From assembly GCF_002149965.1 (NCBI RefSeq), contig NZ_MSQB01000025.1:24901-88900 (forward strand): 64,000 bases of DNA, in the 5' to 3' direction. The DNA comes from Novosphingobium panipatense. GTDB taxonomy: Bacteria; Pseudomonadota; Alphaproteobacteria; Sphingomonadales; Sphingomonadaceae. The first letter of the stretch is position 1; each line of letters opens with the position of its first letter. Shown one piece after another: positions 42,833-52,220 of this stretch. The notes under the pieces were generated by a model. It was not told where the DNA came from, did not search any database, and worked only from the letters and a program-made list of their open reading frames with translations. The position numbers were made by a program, and so were the translations under genes.

Positions 42833-42872
42833 TTCAAAAACTCCCTTTGGAAAACTCGAGTGAGACTGAAAA

Positions 42873-43658
42873 TCAGTGAAGGTTCTCTGCGTCGTTCAGA
42901 TAGACGCAAGTGAGAAGAGCGAAAACATAGGCCTGGATGCCGGCGACGAGCAGCTCGAGAGCGCAGATGCCGACCATCAGGATGAAGCTGGGCAGACCGG
43001 CGATGGCGAAGAGGCCGATGCCGGCATTGCCAGAGCTGATCACGAAGCTCGAAAGAACCTCAAGAAGAACGTGACCGGCCATCATCGCGACGAAAAGACG
43101 CAGGCCGAGGCTGAACGGGCGCACCAGGAACGAGATCAGTTCCACGCAGAAGATCAGCGGGATCATGATCACCGGAGTGCCGTGCGGTACGAACAGCGAG
43201 AAGAAGTGCAGCTTGTGCTTCGCGAAGCCGACGATGAGGACGATTGCGAAGGAAAGCACCGCGAGAACGCCCGTGGCCGAGAAGTGGCTGGTGAAGGTGA
43301 AGGCGTGGAGGCCGATCACACCCAGCGGCAGCAGGCCGAGGAAGTTCGCGAAAAGAATGAACATGAACAGCGAGAAGATGTACGGAACGTACTTCTTGCC
43401 GCCGGGGCCGACGTTGGCGGCCAGCATGCCGTCGATGAAGCCGGTGAAGCTTTCAACGGCCATCTGCCAGCGACCGGGCACGAGCTGGCGCTTCATGCCG
43501 CCTGCGACGAAGAACGCCAGCGTAACGGCGGCGATCGCCATCCACAGCGTGCTGTTGGTGAAGGCGATGTTGTAACCGGCGATGCTCCAGCCTTCCGAGC
43601 CGAACAACGGCTGGATGCTGAACTGGTGCATCGGATCGACCTTCGCTTCGGCTGCCAC
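42873..43658 (-). CDS. atpB: ATP synthase F0 subunit a
   Basis: This 261-residue polytopic protein carries the essential arginine in the penultimate helix segment VRPFSLGLRLFVAMMAGHVLLE and the conserved GGKKYVPYIFSLFMFILFANFLGL. It forms the proton half-channels against the c-ring. It lies 40 bases upstream of atpE and 53 downstream of atpI. Confidence 0.97.
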   Translation of the reverse strand: MAAEAKVDPMHQFSIQPLFGSEGWSIAGYNIAFTNSTLWMAIAAVTLAFFVAGGMKRQLVPGRWQMAVESFTGFIDGMLAANVGPGGKKYVPYIFSLFMFILFANFLGLLPLGVIGLHAFTFTSHFSATGVLAVLSFAIVLIVGFAKHKLHFFSLFVPHGTPVIMIPLIFCVELISFLVRPFSLGLRLFVAMMAGHVLLEVLSSFVISSGNAGIGLFAIAGLPSFILMVGICALELLVAGIQAYVFALLTCVYLNDAENLH

Positions 43659-43711
43659 GCGAATATCCCTGTCGCCAATGAACGACAGCGCCCCTGCTTA
43701 TCCCTTTCGGG

Positions 43712-44032
43712 TCAATCCGGGCGCCGGTTCGAATTCCTGATAATGTTCCTGAAGGCGACGAATATTCCTGCGAACAGCATCACCATCAGACCCCAGGGCG
43801 ATGTTCCGGCGAAGTGATCGATCACCCAGCCAAGAAACAGACCACCGGCAACCCCACCGAGCAAGTCGGCCAGGACGCGGTTACCGGCACGATAGGCATC
43901 GTCGGTTTCCGCACCCGCGACCGGCTTCTGACGCTGCGCTTCCCGCTCGCGAAGGGCCTTCAGCCGATCGTCCAGCGAATCGAGGCGCGCATCCTCGCCG
44001 ACAGGGTCCCGTGCGGACGGCTCGTCGTTCAT
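43712..44032 (-). CDS. atpI: AtpI-like assembly protein of the ATP synthase
   Basis: This 106-residue protein has a charged N-terminal half (DSLDDRLKALREREAQRQK) and two membrane helices (about 55-75 and 80-98) with GGVAGGLFLGWVIDHFAGTSPWG, typical of the AtpI/AtpZ group that helps c-ring assembly. GGAGGAG lies 8 bases before the ATG at 44032. It is the first gene of the F0 operon. Confidence 0.9.
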   Translation of the reverse strand: MNDEPSARDPVGEDARLDSLDDRLKALREREAQRQKPVAGAETDDAYRAGNRVLADLLGGVAGGLFLGWVIDHFAGTSPWGLMVMLFAGIFVAFRNIIRNSNRRPD

Positions 44033-44439
44033 GTCAGGGCTCCTCCTCAATCGATTAGGAACGAATGACGCGTTCAACGGCTGCCCGCCGAGGGCGCCGA
44101 CCCCTTAGGGTGGGGGCCTTCCCGAGTCAACCATGGCAGGAAACGCGCGGCCACAGTTGTTCACACGCCAAGCCGTGTGTCCAAGTGCCCGTCAGCGCTT
44201 CGAAAGTGGTAATGCTCCGACAATACCGCAAGGACGATGGCGAAGAAAAATCGTTGCCAGGCGCCCCGCCATCGATCGCCGCGTCAAGCTCCGGGGCGCC
44301 TCGTCGATTTCCGGTCATCGGTGCGTCAGGCTTTTGACATACAAAAGGAGCGGCCGGAAATTCCGGCCGCTCCTTATTCAAAATTGCATTGATCGCCTGC
44401 CCGAAGTCTCGAAAAGTGGGCCGGGCCGGTAACAGCTTG
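44033..44439. other. 407-base gene-free stretch between the F0 operon and ydbL
   Basis: It contains the promoter and leader region of atpI and, at 44345-44374, a perfect 30-base palindrome AAGGAGCGGCCGGAA/TTCCGGCCGCTCCTT that is probably the ydbL-operon terminator, although its U tract is poor. Short open frames here lack ribosome binding sites and family motifs. I accept none as a gene. Confidence 0.6.
44345..44374. terminator. Perfect 30-base palindrome after ydbL
   Basis: The sequence is its own reverse complement over 30 bases, so any RNA from it folds into a stem with a very tight loop. It lies 65 bases beyond the ydbL stop. A terminator is the simplest reading; a protein-binding palindrome is the alternative. 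Confidence 0.5.
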
Positions 44440-44835
44440 TCAGGGACAACGCGCGTCCCGCTCCGGCGCGCCGGCACCGCGGGTCTTCCAGGAGCCGTCG
44501 GGTGCCTGGTACTTTTCGCCGGGCTGGGTCTGGGCGATCAGGCGGCAGGCCGTTGCGAAGGCATATTCCTCGATCGTGCTCTTGCCCGCGGCCTTTTCGG
44601 TAAAGATGGCGCGGCGGCGGTTGTTGATGTCGCGCACCATGGCGCGGACTTCGGCGGACGGGCTGCCGATCACGCCGAGATAGCCGTCCTTCTGTTCACC
44701 GACCTGCCCCGCAGCGCGCGCCGCGGCATAGGCCGGGTCGCGGCCCTCCTGCGCCATTGCACCGCCGCTGGCCGCCATCGTCAGGACCACCGCGCCGAGA
44801 ACGGCTACCGGGTTACTGAAAAGGATCTTGGTCAT
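44440..44835 (-). CDS. ydbL: YdbL-like periplasmic protein (DUF1318)
   Basis: This 131-residue protein has a signal peptide ending near AMAQ (about residue 28) and the DUF1318 region with KDGYLGVIGSPSAEVRAMVRDINNRRRA, which matches E. coli YdbL. In E. coli, ydbL is co-encoded with ynbE and ydbH and modulates the bridge they form. A helical end and a C-terminal Cys complete it. The ATG at 44835 overlaps the ynbE stop (TGATG). Confidence 0.9.
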   Translation of the reverse strand: MTKILFSNPVAVLGAVVLTMAASGGAMAQEGRDPAYAAARAAGQVGEQKDGYLGVIGSPSAEVRAMVRDINNRRRAIFTEKAAGKSTIEEYAFATACRLIAQTQPGEKYQAPDGSWKTRGAGAPERDARCP

Positions 44836-45122
44836 CAGAATACGCCTTCGTTTTGCTTGATCGTGTTCTCCGCGTCCTGGGAGAGCCGATAGATCACTTC
44901 CTGCCTGATGTTGATGTTGAGTTCGATGACGATCGGCTTGTCCGGGGCGGATACGTTCACGCATCCTCCAAGGGCCGATCCGAAACCCAACGCCAGCATC
45001 GCGGCGCAAACGGCGCGCCCACCGAACCGGAAACCCTCATGCTGCGGGTCGTGCTGTGCCTGGCTCATCATGGCCGGGCTTGTCGCAGCCGGAACGTTTC
45101 CGGTCAATTCCAGGGCCTTCAT
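44835..45122 (-). CDS. ynbE: YnbE-like outer-membrane lipoprotein
   Basis: The last 45 or so residues, after the lipobox SALGGC, match YnbE: VNVSAPDKPIVIELNINIRQ followed by VIYRLSQDAENTIKQ. In E. coli YnbE is an outer-membrane lipoprotein that augments the beta-strand groove of YdbH. The ATG at 45122 overlaps the ydbH stop by 4 bases but gives a leader of about 50 residues before the Cys. Later ATGs at 45071 or 45068 would give a more normal signal peptide. Confidence 0.88.
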   Translation of the reverse strand: MKALELTGNVPAATSPAMMSQAQHDPQHEGFRFGGRAVCAAMLALGFGSALGGCVNVSAPDKPIVIELNINIRQEVIYRLSQDAENTIKQNEGVF

Positions 45123-48100
45123 GGATTATTCTCGCTGACTGGAGGCTGAATGGTGTCTGGCACGGGACGAGCCGTTTCCGCCTTGCCCGAATTCATGCCT
45201 GAGGGAGATCCCGGCACGACCAGCGGCACACCTTTGTCGATGCCGAGCGCGCGGGGATCGGTAACGTATGTGGGATCATAGAGCGACCGCATCGAGCCGA
45301 ACAGGCTGAAGAACGGCGCCTTGATCTTGACCACGAAGCGGATCGGCAGCTTGGCGATCTGCCGGGTGAGGAAGTTGCGCTGTGCCGTATCGCCCTGGCT
45401 CAGCCCGTCGAACGCCAGGCGCGTGAAGATATCGCCCGAGAGCGAACCGCCCAGCCCGATTTCCATGTGCCTGTAGTCGACCGACTTGAGCGCCCCGAAG
45501 GCGAAGTTACCCATCGCCGACAGGTCCTTGTAGGTAAGCGCGCCGAGATAGCTGACGTTTCCGCCAGGATCGCGCGAGGCAAGGTAGCCGTCGACGATCC
45601 GTCCGCCCTGCTCGTCGAACACGATCGGCACCTCTCCGTCGAAAACGCCGGTAGCACTGATATTGGTAAGTTCGAGATGCTGCACGAAAGTCGCCGCATC
45701 CAGTCCGCTGACATTGAGCTTGTAGTTCCGCGTCTCGGTAGCGCCGATTCGCATGGTCGCGGGGTCGAGCGTCAACGTGCCGGACATGAAGGGCCAACGC
45801 GCGCCGTTTATACGCAGCAGATAGCCCGGTTCCATCTGGAACCCGAGCACGCCGTCGTTCACTTCGATGCCGGGATTGACCGAGGCGATCCTGAGCTGCT
45901 GGTCCGGGGCCGTGACGAAACCGAGCAGGTCGGTGAAAACGACCTCGCCGCTCAGCCCCTTCACCGGGCCGAAGGCGGCGGCGAAGTCCAGTCCTTCAGA
46001 TGCGAACCGGCCATTGCTGGTCACCCCGCGCGCGTTCCAGTCGATGCGGCCCTTACCGTGCAGCGAACCGCGCAAGTCCGAAACGATGCCCAGCAGCAGG
46101 GGCGAAAGGGTTTCCGCCTGCACGTCCTTGTCGAAAGTGACACCGGCAACGGCAAGATCGGCATGCCCGCTGGCGTCGACGAGGTCATGGACGATATCTG
46201 CGCGCACCACCTCCCGGTCGCTTTTCGGCTCACGCAGCAGCGCCTCGGCGGTGATCACGTTGTTTTCCAGCCTCAGGGTAGCGTCGCGAGCGACGAGAGG
46301 CTGGAAACGCGGCACCTGCTGGCGGTCTACAAGCGTAAAATGCGCCTGGTCGATCCGCAGCACGCCGCCGCGATAGCTCCAGTTCCCGGCCGTCTGCCGC
46401 AAATCGAGGGGAACGGCCGCCAGGCCGATATCCGCCTCGTCGAAGGTCCCGGCGATCTCCTTGCCCACTTGCGCGTCGAGCCGCGCCAGCCGGAATCGCG
46501 AAGGCGCCTCGTCCGGCCCGAGCGCGACATCCACCGTCTTGGCCGTGAGACTGCCGGGGCGCCCAGCCAATTGGGCATAGCCCAGCGGCCCGCTGGCGAT
46601 TCGGATCGGCGTTTCGCCGAGGCGGCCCGAAAGATCGAGACCGGGAATGCCGAAGGCGATGTCGATACCGCTGCCCCGGCTGCGCAGGACCGCCCCGCCG
46701 GGTGCGGGACAGACCTGCAGGCTGCGGCGGTCCAGCGTGAGATTGGCCAGGGCGAGCCGTTCGAAACCGACCCTGGTGCAGGCGCTCCAGACGGCCAGCG
46801 CACCGTCGGCGGCCCAGCGCCCGTCGATCGGCAAGACCAGCCCTTTCGCGCCGCCACCCGGCAAGGCGCCGGATATCCGGGTTTCTCCGGTGAAACGCAT
46901 GGCGCCGTCCGGCGACTGGGTAAGCGCAAGGCGCGGCACCGCGAGGCGCGAATCGCCCGCCGCATATTCCTGCATCTCGACCTGAAGCGCGAGATGCCCC
47001 AGCGCATCGCTTTCCATGCGGCCCGAGACTTGCGGCAGCCCCTGCCCGCCGCTGGCGAAATTACCGGTCACGACGGCCCGGTTGCGGCCCTTTCCGCTGG
47101 CCAGCTGTGCCTGGACCCGGGAGAACGACAGCAGGGATGCGCCGCTGGTGCCTTTCACGCTGCCGCGCGGGACGACCAGCGACAGACCTTCTTCGCCGCG
47201 GCGCAGGACAAGGTTCGCATCGAGCGTGCTGCCGCGCGTTTCCCGCGCCAGGGCACTGCGGAATTGCCGCAGGAGCGGCGAAGCCAGTGTCCCCTCGCCG
47301 GTCCTGCTCCATTCGGCCAGTAGCGAATCGGTCGATTCGCCGGTCGTCAGCTGCTTGCCGGTCACATCGCCGTCGAGATCGAATCGCGCGAAACCATGGC
47401 TGGAGCGCATGCGCCCTTCGAACCCGATCACGCCCACGCGCACCTGATCCGTCACGACGCCATTGGCACCGACCCGGAAATTGGCGTTGAGAGCATCGCG
47501 GCGATAGGAAAACCGTCCCGACCCGGCGAGACTCTTGAGGGCATTGCGGCCCAGACGCGCCGCCCCGGTGTCGAGACCGATCCCGCCCTCACCCCCGTCG
47601 AGCCGTCGATCCAGCGTGACATCGATCTGCGCGCTGCCCGCAGCGAGCCGCAAGTCCTGCTCCCGGCACTGCAGCGACGCCGTCCGCAGCGGCCCCTGCA
47701 AGCGGGGGCGGCCGCTCGAAACCGAGAGCTTGCCGTAAAGCGTCGTGCGTCCCGCCTCGCAGCCCGCAGCGGCCAGCCGGGGCGAGACGACCGCCAGTTC
47801 GCCGCCGAAACCTTCGGCCCCGAAGCCGCCGACGGAATCGCCTCGCAAGGCACCTGCACCCGTGAGGCTTGCAGCCAGTCGGCCATAGTCGCTTTCGATC
47901 AGCGCGCGGCCGTCGACAATCGCCAGATCCAGGTCCGGCAGGGCATAGTCCTTGTCCCCGCTCCCGCCTTCGAGCGCCTTGTCGAGTACGCCCAGTCGCA
48001 GTTTGCCGTCGTGGAACGAGCCGAACAGGCGCGGGCGAATCACCGTGATCCGCCCGATGCCCGGCCATCCCCAGTTCAGCCGCGTTGCGATGTGCAGTTC

Positions 48101-48394
48101 TTCGATAGTGAGATCGGGCCGCTTCGGATCGCCGACCACCAGATTGCGGATCACTTGCTGCGAAGGTCCGATCTGGACGATCTCGTAACGCGCGGGAATC
48201 CCCAGCTTGCGCAGTTCTCCGGCGATCAGGTTCTCTGCAATGTCCTTGCGCAGAGCCCAGGCACCGGCAAGGCTGATCGCGACCAGACCCAGCGCGCCAA
48301 GCGCCAGTACGCGCCGCCTGCTGCGACGATCCGGCTGCTGCGGCATATCCGCCGAGGGGGTAGGCTGCTCATGATCCTGCGACATCCGGTCCAT
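45119..48394 (-). CDS. ydbH: YdbH-like AsmA/TamB-type intermembrane lipid transport protein
   Basis: This roughly 1090-residue protein has an N-terminal membrane anchor (about residues 30-50, VLALGALGLVAISLAGAWAL), then a long periplasmic beta-rich, repeat-like region typical of AsmA-like proteins (YdbH, TamB, YhdP), and a C-terminal segment with FDGEVPIVFDEQGGRIVDGY. E. coli YdbH forms a hydrophobic groove that carries lipids towards the outer membrane with YnbE. Starts at 48397 (GTG), 48394 or 48385 are possible. It is divergent from radC by 44 bases. Confidence 0.88.
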   Translation of the reverse strand: MDRMSQDHEQPTPSADMPQQPDRRSRRRVLALGALGLVAISLAGAWALRKDIAENLIAGELRKLGIPARYEIVQIGPSQQVIRNLVVGDPKRPDLTIEELHIATRLNWGWPGIGRITVIRPRLFGSFHDGKLRLGVLDKALEGGSGDKDYALPDLDLAIVDGRALIESDYGRLAASLTGAGALRGDSVGGFGAEGFGGELAVVSPRLAAAGCEAGRTTLYGKLSVSSGRPRLQGPLRTASLQCREQDLRLAAGSAQIDVTLDRRLDGGEGGIGLDTGAARLGRNALKSLAGSGRFSYRRDALNANFRVGANGVVTDQVRVGVIGFEGRMRSSHGFARFDLDGDVTGKQLTTGESTDSLLAEWSRTGEGTLASPLLRQFRSALARETRGSTLDANLVLRRGEEGLSLVVPRGSVKGTSGASLLSFSRVQAQLASGKGRNRAVVTGNFASGGQGLPQVSGRMESDALGHLALQVEMQEYAAGDSRLAVPRLALTQSPDGAMRFTGETRISGALPGGGAKGLVLPIDGRWAADGALAVWSACTRVGFERLALANLTLDRRSLQVCPAPGGAVLRSRGSGIDIAFGIPGLDLSGRLGETPIRIASGPLGYAQLAGRPGSLTAKTVDVALGPDEAPSRFRLARLDAQVGKEIAGTFDEADIGLAAVPLDLRQTAGNWSYRGGVLRIDQAHFTLVDRQQVPRFQPLVARDATLRLENNVITAEALLREPKSDREVVRADIVHDLVDASGHADLAVAGVTFDKDVQAETLSPLLLGIVSDLRGSLHGKGRIDWNARGVTSNGRFASEGLDFAAAFGPVKGLSGEVVFTDLLGFVTAPDQQLRIASVNPGIEVNDGVLGFQMEPGYLLRINGARWPFMSGTLTLDPATMRIGATETRNYKLNVSGLDAATFVQHLELTNISATGVFDGEVPIVFDEQGGRIVDGYLASRDPGGNVSYLGALTYKDLSAMGNFAFGALKSVDYRHMEIGLGGSLSGDIFTRLAFDGLSQGDTAQRNFLTRQIAKLPIRFVVKIKAPFFSLFGSMRSLYDPTYVTDPRALGIDKGVPLVVPGSPSGMNSGKAETARPVPDTIQPPVSENNP

Positions 48395-48438
48395 CACTTG
48401 CGCTTGCCTTCCGGGAAAGGCAATTGTCTGCGGGCGTT

Positions 48439-49194
48439 ATGCCCGATCAGGACCGACTCTTCGATGAACCCGCCGAAGCGGGCACGCCCGTTGCCGACGA
48501 GCCGGTTCCCGGCAGGGATGCCGGCAACGACCCCAGCGGCCATCGCGCACGCCTTCGCAAGAGGCTGATCGAAGGCGGGGCGGAAGCCCTGGCCGATCAC
48601 GAGGTGGTTGAACTCCTGCTGATGCAAGCCGTTCCCCGCAGGGACATGAAACCGTTGGCCCGCAGCCTGATCCACCGATTCGGCTCGCTCGCAGGCGTGC
48701 TGCAAGCCGACCCCCATGCACTGGGCGGCCATCCCGGCATGGGCGAGGCTACCGTGGCGGCCTTGCGCGTGGTCACCGTCGCCGCCACCCGGCTCGCCCG
48801 CCAAAAAGTGCGCGAGGCACCGGTGATCGGCTCGTGGCAGGCGCTGATCGACTACCTGACGATCGACATGGCCCACCTCACGCTGGAACGCGTGCGCGTG
48901 CTCTATCTCAATTCCAAGAACATGCTGATCCTGGACGATCTGGTGGGCGACGGATCGATCGACGAGGCCGCGATCCACCCGCGCGAGGTGATTCGCCGCG
49001 CGCTCGACATCGGGGCCACCGCCCTGATCCTCGTGCATAACCATCCCTCCGGTTCGCCGCAGCCCAGCCGCGCCGACATCGAGATCACCAACCGCATCGC
49101 CGAAGCGGGACGGCTGCTGGGCATCTCGGTCCACGATCACGTCATCATCGGGCGTGAAGGCCATGTCAGCCTTCGCGCGAAAGGGCTGATCTGA
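48439..49194 (+). CDS. radC: RadC-family JAB-domain protein
   Basis: The protein has 251 residues from the ATG at 48439 (a TTG at 48424, nearer an AAAGG element, would add five). The N-terminal UPF0758 helix-hairpin-helix part (about 25-110) is followed by the JAB metalloprotease-like domain with LVHNHPSGSPQPSRADIEIT, which supplies the metal-binding histidines and aspartate. Despite its name, no DNA repair role is established for RadC. It is adjacent to, and 2 bases upstream of, an NRDE gene. Confidence 0.92.
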   Translation: MPDQDRLFDEPAEAGTPVADEPVPGRDAGNDPSGHRARLRKRLIEGGAEALADHEVVELLLMQAVPRRDMKPLARSLIHRFGSLAGVLQADPHALGGHPGMGEATVAALRVVTVAATRLARQKVREAPVIGSWQALIDYLTIDMAHLTLERVRVLYLNSKNMLILDDLVGDGSIDEAAIHPREVIRRALDIGATALILVHNHPSGSPQPSRADIEITNRIAEAGRLLGISVHDHVIIGREGHVSLRAKGLI

Positions 49195-49196
49195 CG

Positions 49197-49937
49197 ATGT
49201 GCGTCGCCGCCGTCGCCTGGCAGGCTCACGCCAACTGGCCGCTCGTGGTCGCGGGCAATCGCGACGAGTTCCACGCCCGCCCCACCGCGCCGCTGGCCTT
49301 CTGGCAGGACGGCAGCGGCGTGATCGCCGGGCGCGACCTGCTGGGCGGCGGCACCTGGCTGGGCGTCACCCAGGCCGCGCGCATGGTGCTCGTCACCAAT
49401 TACCGCACGCCCGAGGGTTCGGTTCCCGGCCGCCCCTCGCGCGGGAAACTCGTCACCGATCTGCTGCTTGGCCGAGAGCCCGAGCCGATCGACACGATGA
49501 ACCCGTTCAACCTTATCGAAGTGTCCGCCGGTAATGCCCGGTTCCTGACCAATCACCCGCAGTGCGAATCGCGTCCGCTTGCCGCCGGGATCCACGGCCT
49601 TTCCAATGGCGGCTTCGATCTGCCCTGGCCCAAGACCCGGCAGGTCGAAGCCGCCGTTTCAGCCTGGCTGAACGAATCCGACGGCGAACCGGCCCCTCTG
49701 CTCGACGCCTTGAGATCGGAAACGCCCGGAGCGGCGCCTGGCCAGTCTTCTGCCGAAAGTGGCCCGGAAGCCCGCTTTGCCCCGGTATTCATCCGCGATC
49801 CGCTCTACGGCACCCGTTGCAGCACGGTCATCGCCATTCGCCGCGACGGCACCGGCCTGATCGCGGAGCGCAGTTTCCACCCGGACGGTTCGATCTCCGG
49901 CGAGATCCGCATCGATTTCATCTGGCCCATGGATTGA
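49197..49937 (+). CDS. NRDE/TANGO2-family protein
   Basis: This 246-residue protein starts MCVAAVAW and carries VVAGNRDEFHARPTAPLAFW with the NRDE tetrad at 21-24, then GGGTWLGV, and ends with GLIAERSFHPDGSISGE. This is the TANGO2 superfamily, with an Ntn-hydrolase-like N-terminal Cys. Animal TANGO2 is linked to haem and lipid handling; the bacterial role is unsettled. It starts 2 bases after radC. Confidence 0.88.
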   Translation: MCVAAVAWQAHANWPLVVAGNRDEFHARPTAPLAFWQDGSGVIAGRDLLGGGTWLGVTQAARMVLVTNYRTPEGSVPGRPSRGKLVTDLLLGREPEPIDTMNPFNLIEVSAGNARFLTNHPQCESRPLAAGIHGLSNGGFDLPWPKTRQVEAAVSAWLNESDGEPAPLLDALRSETPGAAPGQSSAESGPEARFAPVFIRDPLYGTRCSTVIAIRRDGTGLIAERSFHPDGSISGEIRIDFIWPMD

Positions 49938-50039
49938 ACCATCCTTCGGGATCATCGACTTACCGGTGCGCGAGGCCTATCCTTCGCAAGATCCATGGCC
50001 ACCATGGCAAGTGATCCTGAGGCAGGGAAGCGAGGGTAG

Positions 50040-51149
50040 ATGACAGTCAGAGGCGCGTTACGCCTGCGCATGTCCGCTTTGGGTGCTGTCCTGCTTGCAA
50101 GCGGGTGCAACACCATGGCGCCGCCTTCCGCGGAAGTGGCATGCAGCGCCACCCTGCCGCCGAAAGTCACCCTATCTCCCGACGGAGGAACGGCGGCAAC
50201 GACGCTCTCGGTCCTGACCTTCAATATAGAGGGCCTTTCCTGGCCCGCCCGCAGCGGCCGCGCGCCCTCGCTGGAGCAGATCGGCAAGCACCTTGCCGCC
50301 ATGCGCGCGACAGGTACGGCGCCCGATGTCGTGCTGTTCCAGGAGATGTTCAGCGATGCCGCCAAGCGTGCGGTCCTCTCCAGCGGCTATCCCGCCATCG
50401 ATTCCGGCCCCAGGCGGACCACTCGCGCGCGCGGATCGACCAAGGACAAGTTGCCCGGAAATTCCAGCCTGAAACGCGGCGAGATCGGCGTCCATGTCTA
50501 CGGCAGCGGCCTGGCCATCGCCTCGCGCTATGCCATCGTCGACACCGCCCGCCGCGCCTATGGCCGCAAGTCCTGCGCGGGTTTCGACTGCCTGTCCAAC
50601 AAGGGCATCGCGCTTGCACGGCTCGACGTTCCGGGTGTGCCCTCGCTGATCGACATCTACGACACCCATATGAACTCGCGCGGCGCCTCGGGCGCCCCGG
50701 CCGCGCGCAACCTTGCCGCGCATGAACGACAGGCGCTGGAGGCGTCCGAGTTCATCGACCGCACTCATGACGACGCCACGCCGGTCGTGTTCGGGGGCGA
50801 TTTCAACATGCGCCATTCGGAAGAGCGCTGGGGCAACTTCTCGCGCTATCAATCGCTCGATCTGGTTCACCGCATCTGCGCCGCCCCCGCTTCCGGCTGC
50901 GACGTGCGCATGTCCTGGGACGGCGACGAGCCCTGGATGGATACGCAGGACCTCCAGTTCTACTGGCCCGGGGACCGCGTACAGATCCGCCCGATCCGCG
51001 TCGAGGCACTGTTCGACGGCAGCCCCGGCAGCCCGCAGCTATCCGATCACGACGGTTTCCTCGTCACTTACGAACTGCGCTGGAAAGCATCGGAAACCCG
51101 CAAGGACGCCTGCCGTCCGATCCCGGGAACCCTGGCGCTCGGGCGCTGA
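50040..51149 (+). CDS. Endonuclease/exonuclease/phosphatase-family lipoprotein
   Basis: This 369-residue protein has a lipobox LLASGC with Cys at residue 23, then the EEP fold: LSVLTFNIEG, VLFQEMFSD (metal-binding Glu), IYDTHMNSRG, VVFGGDFNMRHSE and the terminal SDHDGFLVTY. These are the metal and catalytic residues of the DNase I/sphingomyelinase superfamily. Because it is a secreted lipoprotein, a phosphoesterase acting on lipids or extracellular nucleotides is more likely than DNA repair. It stands alone. Confidence 0.85.
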   Translation: MTVRGALRLRMSALGAVLLASGCNTMAPPSAEVACSATLPPKVTLSPDGGTAATTLSVLTFNIEGLSWPARSGRAPSLEQIGKHLAAMRATGTAPDVVLFQEMFSDAAKRAVLSSGYPAIDSGPRRTTRARGSTKDKLPGNSSLKRGEIGVHVYGSGLAIASRYAIVDTARRAYGRKSCAGFDCLSNKGIALARLDVPGVPSLIDIYDTHMNSRGASGAPAARNLAAHERQALEASEFIDRTHDDATPVVFGGDFNMRHSEERWGNFSRYQSLDLVHRICAAPASGCDVRMSWDGDEPWMDTQDLQFYWPGDRVQIRPIRVEALFDGSPGSPQLSDHDGFLVTYELRWKASETRKDACRPIPGTLALGR

Positions 51150-51164
51150 AGCATTTGGCGGCCA

Positions 51165-52220
51165 TCAGGGCGCAGGCGACGACAGGGTTTCCAGCAGCTT
51201 CGCGCCGAACACTTCCGGCGCCTCGACCTGCGGCGAATGGCCGTAGTCGGGAAATTCGATGATCCGCGCCGAAGGCATGGCCGCCGCCGCCTGGGCCGCG
51301 ACTTGCGGGATTGGCTTGAGCTTGGCGCGCAGTTCGGCGGGAGCCTGTCCCTTGCCGAAGACGGTCGTGTCGCGCATGCCGATCATCAGCGTGACCGGCA
51401 CCTTGAGATTGCCGAATTCGTAGGAAACCGGCTGCGTCAGGATCATCTCGGAGGTCTTGGCCTGCGCCAATTCGGCCGCATCCTGGTCCGCCGCCGCATA
51501 TTGCCCGGCCAGCATTTTCACCCAGCGATCGTAGCGCGGGTTCCAGTCTCCGTGATAGTAGGTATCGAGCTGATACTGCCGCATCTCCGCGTATCCCTTC
51601 ACCCGCTCGGCGGCGAGCAGCTTCTCCAGCGGAACATAAGGCACGCCCTCGGCCATGCGATCGACCAGCCCCAGCGGATTGACCAGCACCAACCTTTCGA
51701 CCGATTGCGGGAACATCAGCGCGAAACGCAGGCCGAGCATGCCGCCGGTGGAATGGCCGAGCACGATCGCCTTCTCCAGACCGACCTTCTCCATCAGCCG
51801 GTGCGTGGCATCGGCCATCATCGCGAAACTGTACTGCGCGGAGGCGGGCTTGGACGACTTGCAGAAACCGAGCTGGTCGGGGATCAGCACCCGATAGCCC
51901 GCAGACAGCAGGGTACGGGCGGTATCCTCCCAGGTGGCCCCGCAGAAATTCTTGCCGTGGAGCAGCACCACGGCATGGCCGTTGGGCTTGTCCGGCAGCA
52001 CGTCCATATAGGCCATGGCTGCTTCTTCGGCGCCCAGCTTCAGGTCCATGCTCTCCACTTTCCAGGGATAGGGAAAGCGTTCGAGATTGGAGCCGAAGTC
52101 CTCCAGCTTGATATCCTGCACGCTGATGTGCGGCACGCCGGTTTCCTGAGCCGAGGCCCGCTCGGTTAAAGGGCCGAGCAGCAACGGAATAGCCAGAACT
52201 ATGGTGAGCGCGCGTCGCAT
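51165..52220 (-). CDS. Exported alpha/beta hydrolase
   Basis: This 351-residue protein has a signal peptide ending near ASAQ (about residue 25) and an alpha/beta-hydrolase core: oxyanion region VVLLHGKNFCG, nucleophile elbow GHSTGG, a distal Asp in MIGMRDTTVFG and catalytic His in DYGHSPQVEAP. The substrate is unknown. The ATG at 52220 begins MRRALTIVLAIPLLL, a good signal peptide. It is convergent with the EEP lipoprotein gene, 15 bases apart. Confidence 0.88.
   Translation of the reverse strand: MRRALTIVLAIPLLLGPLTERASAQETGVPHISVQDIKLEDFGSNLERFPYPWKVESMDLKLGAEEAAMAYMDVLPDKPNGHAVVLLHGKNFCGATWEDTARTLLSAGYRVLIPDQLGFCKSSKPASAQYSFAMMADATHRLMEKVGLEKAIVLGHSTGGMLGLRFALMFPQSVERLVLVNPLGLVDRMAEGVPYVPLEKLLAAERVKGYAEMRQYQLDTYYHGDWNPRYDRWVKMLAGQYAAADQDAAELAQAKTSEMILTQPVSYEFGNLKVPVTLMIGMRDTTVFGKGQAPAELRAKLKPIPQVAAQAAAAMPSARIIEFPDYGHSPQVEAPEVFGAKLLETLSSPAP

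Noticed and set aside
44127..44477. 116-codon reverse-strand open frame overlapping ydbL
   Set aside because: It runs through a strong palindrome and into ydbL in another frame, with no supporting motif or ribosome site.
49137..49595. Reverse-strand open frame across the radC-NRDE junction
   Set aside because: Both + strand genes have clear motifs across the same bases, so this frame is a shadow.
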